A stretch of 64,000 nt of DNA from contig JADNRV010000185.1 of the NCBI GenBank assembly GCA_015499995.1, forward strand, positions 34,104 through 98,103, read 5' to 3'. The number at the start of each line of letters is the position of its first letter. Position 1 is the stretch's first letter. Both the position numbers and the translations under genes were made by a program. Positions 26,814 through 39,151 of the stretch are shown piece by piece. Under the pieces are notes generated by a model, which saw only the letters and a list, made by a program, of their open reading frames with translations, was not told the DNA's origin and ran no database searches. This DNA comes from Flammula alnicola (taxonomy: Eukaryota > Basidiomycota > Agaricomycetes > Agaricales > Strophariaceae).

Positions 26814-29105
26814 TGGACGCCTTCGCCCACAGAGCTCTATTTCACTTATTTCATTTCATTACTCAGAAATAGCAGAGACCGGTTTGAGTAGGGGTATGTA
26901 TACCCATAATGCTGACTCGCCCATGTTATTAGCACCCAGGGATCATAAATTGATCAGACATGTAGCCTTATGGGGGCCCAAGGAAGACAACATAAATCAG
27001 CATGCATGTATGTAGGAATTTGGGAAAGGCCTGGAGGAAGATGAAGGTGAGTATAGAATGATGAAGAATGAAAGGGGGTAATACCATTAGCGGTAAGTAG
27101 AAAGGAGAAAGCCAAACAAAAGAGAAAATCTCCAAGGCGAGTGGAAGGAGAAAGCGGAATGGAAGAAACATGAGAGGAACAGAACAATGTCCATAACGGG
27201 TACGGTACGCACGTATGTACCTGCAATCATTTCTGGGTCTCAAAAACGAACAATGATCGTCTCCCTAACCCCATCCTCAAAACGCATGGTATCCGCTATC
27301 TACGACTATTAACGACTCAGCTGGGAGCTGAAGCTGCAAACGAGATTCATTATTTCGCAGAGCGGAGGAGAGGGTGAAAGAAACACTTACCAGCTTGACA
27401 GTACCGCCGAATCACTTTCTCCCTGCAATGCATGCCTGCACGCTCAGACAGCGATCCTGGACTGGGGGTCCAGTTCAGTCAGTCAGTGCCCGTGCCCGTC
27501 GCATGTATTCATCCATTCCACGGAGCCCTGCTATGTACGTATAAACCGTAGAGTATCGCAGAGCTGGTGGCAGGGCCAGACTAGAGTTGGCGAGGGTCCT
27601 CGAGGCTCAGGTATGATTCAATATCCGGATTCTCGGTTTGACGTTCGGGAGAGTGACGTCGAGTATGTAGGATAAGCAATAAGCGTTCAGCCAATGACTC
27701 TGGCCGTGATAACTCGACAGTGAGTAGCCGGGGGAGGTTGTATCATGATCCGGAAGGATCAACCGCCAGTCAGACGATGAACGTCGAATGTCGAAGTCGG
27801 GTCAGGACCCAGTCGCGCCCTTTGGAATGTTCAAGGAAAAACTCGGAGCATCCACGGGTGCGTGACATACATACTCCGTCGGGCAATTTTTGTCGAACGA
27901 AGCAACGCTCCGACGCGCTGCCTGAGGCTCTTGTCCACACCCTGTCAACCTGACTCTGGATTTCTGCTTAACGACAACAAATTCGGTCAGCTGAATCCCA
28001 GTCAAGAACGCGAACAGTTTACATACCGACGAGCATCCGGTCTCTCCAACATCCCGACCTCTATCATACATAAGGGCCCAAGGAGTCGACGGCGTACATA
28101 TCTTCCAAAACTCCGTGAGTTATGACATATACACATCACAGCCATCGTCGTCATTGGCATCGTCAAAAACTCGAGTCATCATCGCCATCGTGAGAGCCTG
28201 AGCGTAACCCTATAGTCTATAGATAAGAACTACTTATAATGATGAGAGGAAAAAAAGAACGGGGAGTCATGGCTGGCGAAATTACCGCGCGGCGGCCACC
28301 AAAGGTGCATGTTTTACTTACGTACTACTTTATGCGAGCCTAGGCCCTGGTCCCTGAAGTTACATAACTCCTCCCTCGGCATTCGGAGTTCGGCTCAGCA
28401 AAAGCTCGCACCCTGCACGAACCCAACACGAACCAGTCCTCCAGCTCACGATCAAAAACTGACGTCACCTTCCCTGCTCAGTGCTGACCTCCGACTGATT
28501 GATTGATCGATCGTTCTTTCTCCTTCTTGAATCTTCAAGCACCGAAACCAGGCACACAGCCACCGCCACATACGTTAATACCATATGTACCACATGGCTC
28601 GTCCGCCCACCCTCTACTCTATTTTTATTGCATTGCTTCGTTTTCGTACTGGGAGGAAAACAAGAGGAGTCCCGGAAAGGGACATTGTGGGATCCCGTAG
28701 CGGCGTAGCCAGCTGCAGAGGAAAGCCTTACAGTCGGAGAAGGAGAGGAGATTTCGGAGAGGGAGAGTTGGAATACTGCCGGCTGTGCTGCCTGTCTCGA
28801 CGTCGCGCGCAATCTCACCTGGCGATCATCGATGGACGAATGTCACCGCCTAATAGACAAAAAGTCTTCTTCGTAAGCCATGGCCATCGTACGCTGTCGT
28901 GGATGGATCATGGATCATGTATGAGAGAGATATCAATGTCATCGCGATGGGTTATACCCAAGGACTTACGCTTCTGCAATCGTTGTCCTGTCGAAGCACG
29001 CAACTCCGTTTGTGTATATATATGCAGGCGGCAGAGCGTGCGTGCGTGCGGGTCCGGACTCCGTTGCCTTGAGAATGAGATAATTATCAGGGTCTAAGCG
29101 TCTTG
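26814..29105. other. Non-coding part of left arm block 1
   Basis: Duplicated DNA without a supported gene. The longest open frame (28585-29097) starts inside a region whose reading frame is not kept in the right arm. The repeat core of about 110 bp at 27530-27640 is the same as at 22425. Poly-purine and GTGCGTGC-type runs occur near 29040. Confidence 0.6.
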
Positions 29106-32100
29106 GATACTCGCAAGGACCTGTGCAGCTCCTAAGGGGATCCGAATGGTATCGAATTTTTTGATAGATTGACTCGAAGGTTCGACCTATACAGTATAGT
29201 ATGCGTATTATACTGACGATGCACGCCGACAGGACATACAGTTGATACCAGATTGTTTCCGCCATAGTTCACGGCATGCAAAGTACATAGGTAGCAGCGT
29301 AAGAGGGTCTCCTAAACTGGCATTGTCACCCCAAGATCGTTCAGATGGCCGTAAGATTAATAAACCTCAACCTAAATCTTCTTGAGGACCAGGGTGCATA
29401 TTGCCATATTCACACTTGAGGAAGATATCAATCAGGCACGAGAACCTCAAGACTAATCATAGAAAGGCCGCCGGGAGGTATTGGAGACGCGGAGTTGACG
29501 AGGAGATCACAAACCCAGGTCGTTCCCATGACCCAGCTACACACGACTATTTGGAGGTTTTTTCCCTATACGGCTCCGCGGAGGGCCTCAAGGGGGTCAC
29601 AAGGCTTCGAAGCGTTCAGGATATTTACCAGAAACAGTAAGGAATTCCTATGCGAGAACAATGAAATTTTCAATTTTGATGGCAAAGACGAGAAGGATGG
29701 AGGAGAGAGAGATCTACAAAAGGGCATCTATTAATGGGTCGTAGCAATGGAACAGAAGGCTGGCCTGGGGTAAAACTTGTAATACCGCTTGGTTCTTTGA
29801 AGCGTGAGCTGGTGCGTCGCAAGCTTGGGCTCGGAAATTGTGCGGGGAACCATGCACAGCGTTAGTAAGAGTGGAGGAAGCACAAGGCTCTTTGATGGAG
29901 ACGATCTGGAGCCTGCAATAACACAGAAGTCGCTCGTAAGTATGTCTGTCCGTAGCTATGATAGCAAACCTAACTTGCAGTGATCATCAACGCCAAAATC
30001 GACATACGACAGCCTAAAGACAAAATCATCGCATTTAAGAGGCTTGGACCATGGACGACGAAAGCGACATCGATGAGATGATGGGATGGACGTTGTCACC
30101 GGAGAACAAAGCGTTAAAACAATGTGGCTCGCGCAAAACAAGAACGCCTGTAAAGTACAACGTTTCTCTGTCATCGAGACCTAGAATGTCTTGTTGTATA
30201 TATGTAGCTCTTGTCGCTACGGACATCAAGGTCTAAAGCCAGCGAAGTAATTAATCAGCACCCTCATCAAAACGCGAGAGAGAAACAAGAACGTTATCGA
30301 AAACTTACGTATAGCGTACTCGGTTCGTTCGAACGGGCTGCGTGTGTTCGACCGAGAGGTGTTTGTGTGGTTCAGAGTTTGAGTCATGGCTACACCGCGA
30401 AGCCCCGGTTCGAGAGTCGAAATTGTTTCGTTGTTCAAATGACAACAAACCAACCTAAGCTTTTTCATGAACAAAGCGTCTCAGTATCCAAAGAACGCGT
30501 AGATTGTCAGCGAACGACGAGACATTGGCGTAGATGTAAGTACAAACAGCAAGGGTACTACACGCACTGCACATGTAACTTTGCAGCTGCGATGGCGATT
30601 CCTAAGACGGATCAACATTACTGCTAGAGTACCAGGAAGAAAGGCGAGTGATAATTGATTACGGCCTTTATTCCTGGCACGCTGCAACACGAAGTGGCAT
30701 GGGCAATAGGAAGCGAAAGAATTCAAGAAACCACAAAAGACAGGCATGATATATGCAGACGGGAAATAAAGTGAAGAGCTCGAGGAGAAGGTAAAGAAGA
30801 CACTCAGACAACAAGAACGCCCAGCCAACCCAGAGAAACGACATCAAGGAGCAGCTTTGAAATCACATCGCTTGCACAGCCTGAACCCTTCCTTCATATG
30901 CGAAGGAGAAGCATGCAACATCTTCGCCGACACAACCACATCTTACGACTCTGTAAGACGCGGTAGTAGAGAGCGAAGGCGTTGCATGCGCCCACGAATC
31001 GCATATAACGACGAGATTTGACACGAGCAGACCAATGGCATGTTCCTTTTCTGCGTCGAAAGATGAACTCCAGCTTGCTCGTAGCACACGTCCGGGTCAA
31101 TAGGGGAGGGAGAATCAGGGTTTTTGCCAAGTAAGGATTCGATCACCAAATCCACTTGACCGGGGGGCCTGGAAAGACAATTTAAATCAGCAAATGCGAA
31201 CGTATATGTGGGAATGGTACCAGTTCGGAATAGGAGAAACGAAAGGAAGCAAGGTCGAATTTTTCGGGGGATGAAATGGAGCAAGCCTCCGTCATGAAAA
31301 AAAAATGGAGAAAACCGATGAAGGGGAGAGAAGAGGAGTGATAGAACAATGGGCAGGCGACGAGACGCACCTAATTGTTGTGTACTGTACGCCCTGGCAT
31401 CTGATTCCGGAGGTCATGATCGCCCATCAAGAGCATAATATCCGCCATCCTCCCTGTTGGAGTCACGATGCGGCAGGTAGACAATGGGGGCGGCGAAACG
31501 ACGGCGTCATTGAGGATGCACCCTGTCTTCTTCCGGATCCCTGACTGGTAAATCTCTCGACACTGCAGGCGTCTGCGTTTCCAGGTTCGGATAATAAACC
31601 AGGTTCAGAGACCACGCTGGCAGCTGGACGTCGAAGCTAAGGACAATGCTCATTAACCCTTAACTTGCAGAGAAGAGAGACAATGGAGAAGGAAGGACAC
31701 AAACAATACATACCAGCTCGATACGAACACATTCCGAGTCCGGGAAATCTACCCTGCACGCACACAGGGTTCGCTCGGACTGGATCGAACGCACATACAT
31801 ACATATCCCGTCTAAAAGACGCTCAAGTCAAATGACCGCCTCCGCCGCGTCGCTGATCCCTGCACCTCACGAACACATTCCATTGCTGATCATGAAGGGC
31901 ACCTGGACTGGGCCGGGCGAGCGTCATCGAGCCTCACAGATACATACATACATGATCATCGTGGTTATCCGGGTCCCCCAAAGCTTAAGTTCTGAGATAG
32001 CATTTGGGAGCGGGCGCCGAGTAGGTGGGGTGAGCAATACGATACGACTCTAGAGTATGTAGCTTCGAGAGATGCCGGAGGGAGTTGATCGTCGCAGTCA

Positions 32101-32478
32101 AAGGAAAGAAGTTGGAAAGAAGAGAGAATGACGTTGACAATCGAGCTGGGCCGGGACTAAGCCGGGGCGCGTCACGAGGAGTGATAGCTACTTTCCCACG
32201 GGTCACTCAACGCCAGTCGGCAGCCGGTCATGTTCCGTACGTCGGGAAATTCGAGGAGTCGAATACTTAAGGCTGTATGAAGCTCCGAAGGGAGGTGTTT
32301 TCGGAGCTGGTTTTACACGCCCTTGTATCAATTCTCTCGATGTCGGTTGTTTGTTATTTCCTCTCCCTTCCAAGTCAGTGAACGCCGGGGTGTTGAGATG
32401 AGCACTTTCACCGAGAATTTGAGAGTGGTGTATGCGGAAGGAACTTGAAAGTTGGTAGAACTAGATATCCAAGCCAAC
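29106..32478 (+). repeat. Inverted duplication, left arm block 2
   Basis: Matches the reverse complement of about 41275-44915. The first part (29400-30230) is dispersed repeat E, which also occurs at 11940. No gene is supported: ORFs on either arm (for example 30481-30828 minus against 42708-43328 plus) do not keep frame between the two copies. The block follows block 1 directly on this side, but in the right arm the two blocks are swapped in order. Confidence 0.88.
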
Positions 32479-34278
32479 TGCATTTCAGATGGCCTGAATA
32501 TGTTACACTGGACATCCACCTTGTAGTTACGCAAGAAATATTGTGCATTTGCTTGCATGACGATATGTATATGTACATGGAATCAACTGCGACTATTGAT
32601 GACATCTCTGATAACCAATCCCCCCATGATGATAGAATAAGTACGAGGCAACAAGCGCCCGCCATCCTGTGCAGGCATTCCAGTCAGAGCGCTGTGGGCC
32701 GTGGCGCACGGCCGGAATATCAGGACGCAGTGACGGCACCTCCGGCCCCGGACTCGCAAGCGCAAGCCGACGGATCAAACACGTGTGCGATTTGTGCCAA
32801 GACGTTCTCTGACTTTCCATACGATCACCGTACGTTGTGAGGCCCTGACAGTGCGGAATGCAGTGGAATGTGCCTACATAGCGCTGGCTGAGTGACTCAC
32901 TCGCTCTCGTTCGAGAATTCAAGACACGAGGCTCTCGAGCGCTCTTTTCGAATGAATATTGGGGGCGGAGTCAAGGGTTTTTATGTATGTTTGATACTAG
33001 GTGGGATTTTTTGTTGGGGAATGGATGTAACATGTATCGATCGGACGCCACATTCAATTATCGCTATTATTGTACTTTCTGTATGTGGGCGAGTCTGGGA
33101 GAGCAGAAGAAGCCCCCCAGTCTCCTTGAAAGAGCCCGTGAAGGAGGCAATTGCCAGTGGGAACGGGGGTGTATTAATTTTGTGAGCTTGGGAATAGGAG
33201 GGAGTGGGCGGATGCAAATGCGCAGCAGCAGTACTTCCGTCGATGATACTTGCATAGATTTAAGATTGTCGACGTGGACGATGTGTAAGCTCGCTGCCGC
33301 GTCAAGTAAGCTCAAGCTCCATGGTTAGTCAAAGGCGGGCTGTGCTCCCTAGAGCTCCACCCAAGTCACGAATGCATGCATATGTGTCGGATATCGTTGC
33401 ATTCCGTCCATCTATACGGACGGATGTACCGCGGCGGAGTATTTAGAGGTTGAATTGAGAAGCGCACAGCATAGCTACATAGAGCTACATTGTCCAAGTC
33501 ATAGTTGCGTTGAACACATTACCCGTGCGTATACGTATACGCTCGTGGTACATGGGTACGAAGTGTATACGAAAGGGAGGATAGCTAGGAGGGCGGAGGC
33601 AGGGCTGGACTACGACGGAGGGATCTAGACGGAGGGAAGTGGGGAAGGTCAAGGTAACTGGGGTTCAAGGAGAATTCGAACCCGGCCATGTCGCCGATGT
33701 CGTCTCGCGAGAGACCGGGAGAAGCAGATCTGAACAACAAGAACAACGCTCACAAGACGGATTGTGTACAAGAAAACAAGCGACGACAGACTGTTACAAC
33801 GGGAGCGAGAACAAGGCCTCGACGCCGCTCTAATAATGGGTGGAATTCGAACAAGAAGTTGAAGGCAGCGCACACGGGCTATTGTTGTTCTCGCGAAGTT
33901 GGAGTGTTGGTGACTGCCGCTATTGCCATTGACGATGATGAGTAGTGGTGATATGGTAGTGTGTAGGAGATATTGCAGTGACTCTGAAGACCGTCTAGTC
34001 CTGGACCCTGCAGATGGTGACTCGTAAAAGGGGGCGAACTGACAAGGGATGGCTCGAATCGATTCGGTGGAACAGCCCGATATGATGCCGTAAAAGGTGA
34101 ATATTTGAATTGGAATTGAGATGTGCAATTGACGGTTGTTGTTATCGTTGTCGCCTTTTATAAACTCCGTTTTCCATCCCCAATTCCACTCCCTTCCCGC
34201 TGCTAACTCCCGCCGTTCCTCTCTTGCTTATATCTCCATCGTCTTTCGTCTACCAAAGCTAAGCCAAGTTGTAACGGA
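32479..34278. other. Spacer between the inverted arms, left part
   Basis: Single-copy DNA. An open frame ending at 32840 contains TCAICAKTFSDF, similar to the start of a C2H2 zinc finger, but the His pair is not in place; it may be a fossil. Further on only short overlapping frames. From about 34130 the sequence is pyrimidine-rich and probably the promoter/leader of the gene at 34279. Confidence 0.4.
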
Positions 34279-35427
34279 ATGGCTGCACCAGCACACTACA
34301 TCCGCACGATCCACACCTCCTTCACTGCTGCACACCCCCACTCGTCGTCCGCATGGGCCAACGCCGCCTCCCGTTCGCAGACGCAGTACCACCACAACCA
34401 CCTCAACGCCCTCGGCGCCTCCCTCAACTACCCGCAGCACCCGTCTCAACCAGCGCAGAGGGAACACCAGCGGCAGGAGCGTGATGTCCACCACCAGCGG
34501 GAGCAACAACAATACCAGCAGCTACAACAGCAACAGTCCGGCTACGTGCCCAGCATCAACACGCACAACCACCACACCTACACGCACCACCTCCAGAACC
34601 TCGCTCTTAACCACGGACAGCAGCAGCAGCAGCAGGCTCAGGGCGGAGGGTACCCGCAGCCCCAGGGTCTCGGGTACTCCCAGAGCCTGCGCAAGAACCC
34701 CCCGGGACTCACCAGCACCGCTGCGTCCGCGCAGGGCCCCGCACCTAGTGCGTCGGGCGCTGGAGGCCGGCGCCGCTCAGTGTCCATCCGCTCGCCCCCG
34801 TCCTACGTCCCTGCCCAAGTACAGCCGCCCCCCCATCCGGTGTACAAGTTCGACCCGTTCGCCGACGACGAGGTGCCTGCCTCCTCGTCTGGGTCATCCC
34901 CGTCCTCCCCTTCAACGCCCTTGTCTGTGACGTCCCCGCTCACCTCGAGCTCCCAGGCGAATCGGGGATCCGACGCCGACCTCGATTCCCTCGCCCAATC
35001 TCAGGCCCAAACTCAAGCCCCAGGCCCAGCGTACACCCATACACGTACCGCCCCATACACGATCCACATCCCCGCCGCAGCGCCGACCGAGATCCAGCGG
35101 TACACCCCCCCACCACCCTCCCGGCCCTCGCCCTCGTCGCGCAGTGCCAATCTGCGCTCCCTAGGACCCATCGCCGGGCCCGTGCCCGCGAGTAGTAAAC
35201 AAGTCTCTGCTGGGGGGCAGCGCGTGGTCGTGGGAGGCAAGGCGGCGCAGACACCCAACCTCTCCAAGATCGTCGCAGGGATTCTGCTGAACCGCGTGCA
35301 CGCGGTGGGGAGGCCGATGCGGCGGCGCGTGGTGCCGAGGTTTGCAGAGGGCGGGGAGGGGGCGGGTGTGGGTGGGAAGGGGTATAGGAAGAGTTGTTTG
35401 TCGAGCGTCGTTAGCGTCGAGGCTTGA
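34279..35427 (+). CDS. Uncharacterised Q/S/P-rich low-complexity protein
   Basis: Single uninterrupted frame of 382 codons from the first ATG, with strongly C-rich third positions unlike the flanking AT-rich DNA. The N-terminal third is Gln/His-rich, with a pure CAG run (about 34619-34634) coding poly-Gln. The middle is Ser/Pro-rich, with KFDPFADDEVPASS as an acidic island. The C-terminal end is different: NLSKIVAGILLNRVHAVGRP, then basic residues, then KSCLSSVVSVEA, which looks like a short conserved module. No enzymatic domain; likely an intrinsically disordered nuclear or regulatory protein (inference). It is the only convincing gene in the single-copy spacer between the inverted arms. Overlapping ORFs in other frames are shadows caused by the high GC content. 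Confidence 0.75.
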   Translation: MAAPAHYIRTIHTSFTAAHPHSSSAWANAASRSQTQYHHNHLNALGASLNYPQHPSQPAQREHQRQERDVHHQREQQQYQQLQQQQSGYVPSINTHNHHTYTHHLQNLALNHGQQQQQQAQGGGYPQPQGLGYSQSLRKNPPGLTSTAASAQGPAPSASGAGGRRRSVSIRSPPSYVPAQVQPPPHPVYKFDPFADDEVPASSSGSSPSSPSTPLSVTSPLTSSSQANRGSDADLDSLAQSQAQTQAPGPAYTHTRTAPYTIHIPAAAPTEIQRYTPPPPSRPSPSSRSANLRSLGPIAGPVPASSKQVSAGGQRVVVGGKAAQTPNLSKIVAGILLNRVHAVGRPMRRRVVPRFAEGGEGAGVGGKGYRKSCLSSVVSVEA

Positions 35428-36479
35428 GCTCGAGCATGGGTGTGGGCTTGGGCTTGAGCTTGAGCTTGGGTGCGAGCGGGGCTGCCTGCCTGGGCGCCTT
35501 CGAGGCGAGTCGGACGGCGATATCAGATTCGAGGATATCAACCCGCCCGCCAGTAATATCATCAATATCATCAGCAATATCCGCCATCATCGTTACTCAT
35601 CATTATCATCATCATCATCAAATCCGCCCACTTATTTCCAACTATCTGTCGCTAATCATCCATCCATCACATCAAACTAAGTACATTGCACACCGCACAC
35701 CGCACACCGCACGCCAATCATTGTTCATCGACACCCACCGTCATTGCATTCCTTCACGGTCTTTTCTGTCTCTCTCCCTCTCTCTGTCTCTCTCCCTCTC
35801 TCTTACAGCATCCTCCGCGCATCTAATCCAACTCAACTCAAGCAAAGCAGAAGCAAAATGTACGTTGTACGCTAATCGCCCCCCACCCGCCCACTCTCGG
35901 AACACGCACGTTGTACAAATCCCCACTTAAAATCGCTCTCGGTTGTATATCCCCCCTTACTCCTCCTGTTCTTTCTTTCTTTCTTTGGGTCAGTCGTAGT
36001 TATCGTTATATCCCCCCTTCTTCCGTTTCTTTCACCTCATCCTCGTCTCTCCATCCCTCTCCATCCATCTCCGTCCGTCTCTCTCTCTGTCTACATATAC
36101 TATATCTCTCCTCTCTCCTCTCCAATAGAATATCCCTCATTCAGATCCATCGCATGTTCCGCTATGTTACGCTTTTACCTCTCTGTCTCTATCCTCTTGC
36201 TCCGTCTCGCTTCCTCAGTCCGTCCGTCCATCCGTCCGTCTCTCAGTCGCATTGCATTTTTGCATCTCATACCACTTCACTTTCTCATCTTTTCTTTTTG
36301 GCAATTTTTTTTTGGCAATATCCTAAGATAATCTGTGTACGTTGTATGATCTCTTTTGCTTTTCTTCTCTTCTCCACTTTTTTTCTTTCTTTCAAATGTC
36401 TTTTGACGTAGCATATACATATTGGTTACATACATATTCATTCATTCATATACTGAGGTTGTACTACTTGTAACAGTCG
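35428..36479. repeat. 3' flank with microsatellites
   Basis: Probable 3'UTR and downstream DNA of the Q/S/P-rich gene. It contains a GGGCTTGAGCTT-type run (35440-35475), an ATCATC run (35595-35620), a CACCGCACAC run (35690-35713), CTCTCT tracts (35768-35806 and 36050-36115) and poly-T tracts near 36300. No gene seen. Confidence 0.65.
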
Positions 36480-36737
36480 ATCCACATCTCTAAAATTGCA
36501 TTGGGTTTCGAAACATTATGCATATGGTTCATCCACGATGCTTTAAGCACATAGACCGTGATAAGTATCTCATTCTCAAGGCAACGTTGAGGCAACGGAC
36601 CCGCACGCACGCTCTGCGTATATACACAAATGGAGTTGCGTACGTGCTTCGACAGGACAACAAGAAGCGTACTAAGTCCTTGGGTATAAGTAACCCATCG
36701 CGAATCCATGATCCATGATCCATCCACGAACTCACGA

Positions 36738-37225
36738 CAGCGCACGAAGAAGCCTTTTTGTTTGTTAAGTAGGCGGTGGGCAATGGGCCCGGCATTCGTC
36801 CATCCCGAGACAGGCAGCACAGCCGGCAGTATACGACATATTCCAACTCCAATATTCCCTCGCATCCGAAATCTCCTTCTCCTTCTCCGACTGTAAGGCT
36901 TTTCTTCTGCTGCACTCTCCAGCCTGGCTGCTATGGGATCCCACAATGGCTTTTTTGGGAGTCCTCTTTACCTCTCTTCTCTGTCTCTCTGTCCTCTCGT
37001 ACGATGGCCATGGCTTACGAAGAAGACTTTTTGTCTGTTAGGCGGTGACATTCGTCCATCGAGGATCGCCGGGTGAGATTGCGCGCGACGTCGAGACAGG
37101 CAGCACAGCCGGCAGTATTCCAACTCTCCCTCTCCGAAATCTCCTCTCCTTCTCCGACGGTAAGGCTTTCCTCTGCAGCTAGCTACGGGATCCCACAATG
37201 TCCCTTTCCGGGACTCCTCTTGTTT
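36738..37225. repeat. Internal tandem duplication in the right arm, period about 250-280 bp
   Basis: Two diverged units (about 36738-36965 and 37017-37225) each contain GAGACAGGCAGCACAGCCGG and a CCGAAATCTCC stretch, then GGGATCCCACAATG. The left arm has a single equivalent (around 28660-28880), so this is a right-arm-specific event. Confidence 0.75.
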
Positions 37226-38599
37226 TCCTCCCAGTACGAAAACGAAGCAATGCAATAAAAATAGAGTAGAGCGTGGACGGACGAGCCATGTGGTACATAC
37301 GGTATTAACGTATGTGGCGGTGGCTGTGTGCCTGGTTTCGGTGCTTGAAGAAGGAGAAGGAAGGAGAAAGAACGATCGATCAATCAATCAATCAGTCGGA
37401 GGTCAGCAGGGGAAGGTGACGTCAGTTTTTGATCGTGAGCTGGAGGACTGGTTCGTTGTAGGTGTGCGAGCTTTGTTGAGCCGAACTCCGAATGCCGAGG
37501 GACGAGTTATGTAACTTCAGGGACTATGTAGGGCCTAGGCATCGCGTCGTAAGTCGAACATTCACAGAGGCCGCCGCGCCGTAATTTAGCCATGACTCCT
37601 TTTTTCTCTCCTCGTTATTAGTTCTAATTTATAGTGTTATGCTCAGGCTCTCACGATGGCGATGATGACTCGAGTTTTCGACGATGACAATGACGACGAT
37701 GGCTGTGATATACATATGTCATAACTCACGGAGTTTTGCAAGATACGCCGTTGACTATTTCTCTGTGTAGAGGTCGGGATGTTGGAGAGACCGGATGGCT
37801 CGTCGGTATGCAAACTGTTCGCATTTTTGACTGTGATTCAGCTGACCGAATTGTCTTTAAGCAGAAATCCAGAAATGCCCAACGGAGCATATGTCACCAC
37901 ACCCGTGGACATTCCAATGGGGCGCGACTGGATCTTGACCCCGACTTCAAGATTCGGCATTCAACGTTCAGTAATATGTACCAGTAGTCGTCTGACTGGC
38001 GGTTGATCCTTCCGGATCATGGTACAACCTCCCCCGGCTACTCACCCATCTCAACTGTCGAGTTATCATGCTCAGAGTCATTGGCTGCTTAGCGCTTATT
38101 GCTTATCCCACATGCTCGACGTCACTCTCCCGAACGTCAAGCCAAGAAACCGGATATGGGATCATACTTGAGCCTCGAGGACCCTCGCCAACTCCAGTCT
38201 GGCCATGCCACCAGCTCTGCGATACTCTACGGTGTATACGTAGCAGGGCTCCGTGGAATGGATGAATATATGCGACGGACACGGCGCTGGCCGACCGACA
38301 CTACGGATCCTCTTGCGTCATTATGCATTAGGATCGTGGGTCGATCCAGTTCAGTCCAGGATCGCTGTCTGAGCATGCAGGCATGCATTGCAGGAAAAAA
38401 GTGATTCGGTCATACTGTCGAGCTGGTAAGCACTTCTTTCACCCTCTCCTCCGCTCTGCGAAATAATGAATCTCGTTTGCAGCTTCAGCTCCTAGCCTTT
38501 ATCCTTTCTCCTTACCGCCAATGGCATTACCCTCTCTCATTCCTCATCATTCTGATGCTCACCTTCATCTTCCTCCAGACTCTTTCCCAAATTCCCACA

Positions 38600-38745
38600 T
38601 ATACGCATGGATCCATCTGTCATTGGCTTCTGGAAGGACGTCGAAAGTCTGGCGTTTGGAGAGGAGCCAGACTATTCTCTTCTCAAATCACGCTTCGTAA
38701 AATGCTGAGCGACGAGAGGGATGCGAGCGCCGTCTGGAGAGATTG
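38600..38745 (+). pseudogene. C-terminal remnant of the CK1-like fragment
   Basis: Reads GFWKDVESLAFGEEPDYSLL, the counterpart of the minus-strand C-lobe end at about 26040-26110. CK1 proteins have a similar GEEPDY-type motif near the end of the kinase domain. The rest of the kinase (present in the left arm) is deleted: the sequence jumps from the match to 26960 directly to the match to 26110. Confidence 0.7.
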
Positions 38746-39151
38746 ATTGATTGACGCTCTGTCGACACCTCCGACTGATACGGCAGCACCGCCTTCAGCA
38801 AACGATGCTCATGTACCATCTACATATATCTACTACACCAATTGCCGACCCCGCATCGATGGTTTTGGCTCGTTAACGCCGTCTTTACATCTGGGACTCC
38901 TCATATGAAACCCCTCACCGTTCTGCCGTTCCCCTTTTCCCATTGCCGCATCTCCTTTGCCTGGCAATCGTTAGAACAAAATTTTCATATCATTTAAATA
39001 ATACACGGTGTTTCACCCATTCATATGACAGTCGGTGATTTCCTGGCAATAGATAGTAGTATGTGTTGGACAAGCAGCAAAAAAGTACATAGTCCTCAGT
39101 GACTCATCGAAGGCGTCAACGTCAAGTCCAACCTTACGAAGCATGTTACAA

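Larger units (their letters stand above)
23493..29105 (+). repeat. Inverted duplication, left arm block 1
   Basis: Matches the reverse complement of about 36480-41237. It contains a DUF6534 gene (24047), CK1-like debris (25990-26813) and about 2.3 kb of non-coding DNA. The right block lacks about 850 bp (matching 26110-26960) and has an extra internal tandem copy near 36.7-37.2 kb. Similarity begins with the shared ATCTCACGAATTGTCCATC at 23500. Confidence 0.9.

Noticed and set aside
28585..29097. 170-codon ORF in left arm block 1
   Set aside because: The corresponding right-arm sequence does not keep the frame over its whole length, and it crosses a tandemly duplicated repeat.
29400..30230. 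Repeat E read as a protein-coding gene (FRIFTRN / NFDGK frame)
   Set aside because: The three copies differ by non-triplet indels, and no common splice pattern restores a frame.
34136..34930. 264-codon ORF overlapping the Q/S/P-rich gene
   Set aside because: Out-of-frame shadow in a GC-rich, stop-poor region; composition is only Ser/Thr/Arg/Pro and the frame-1 ORF has the better start and ordered C-terminus.
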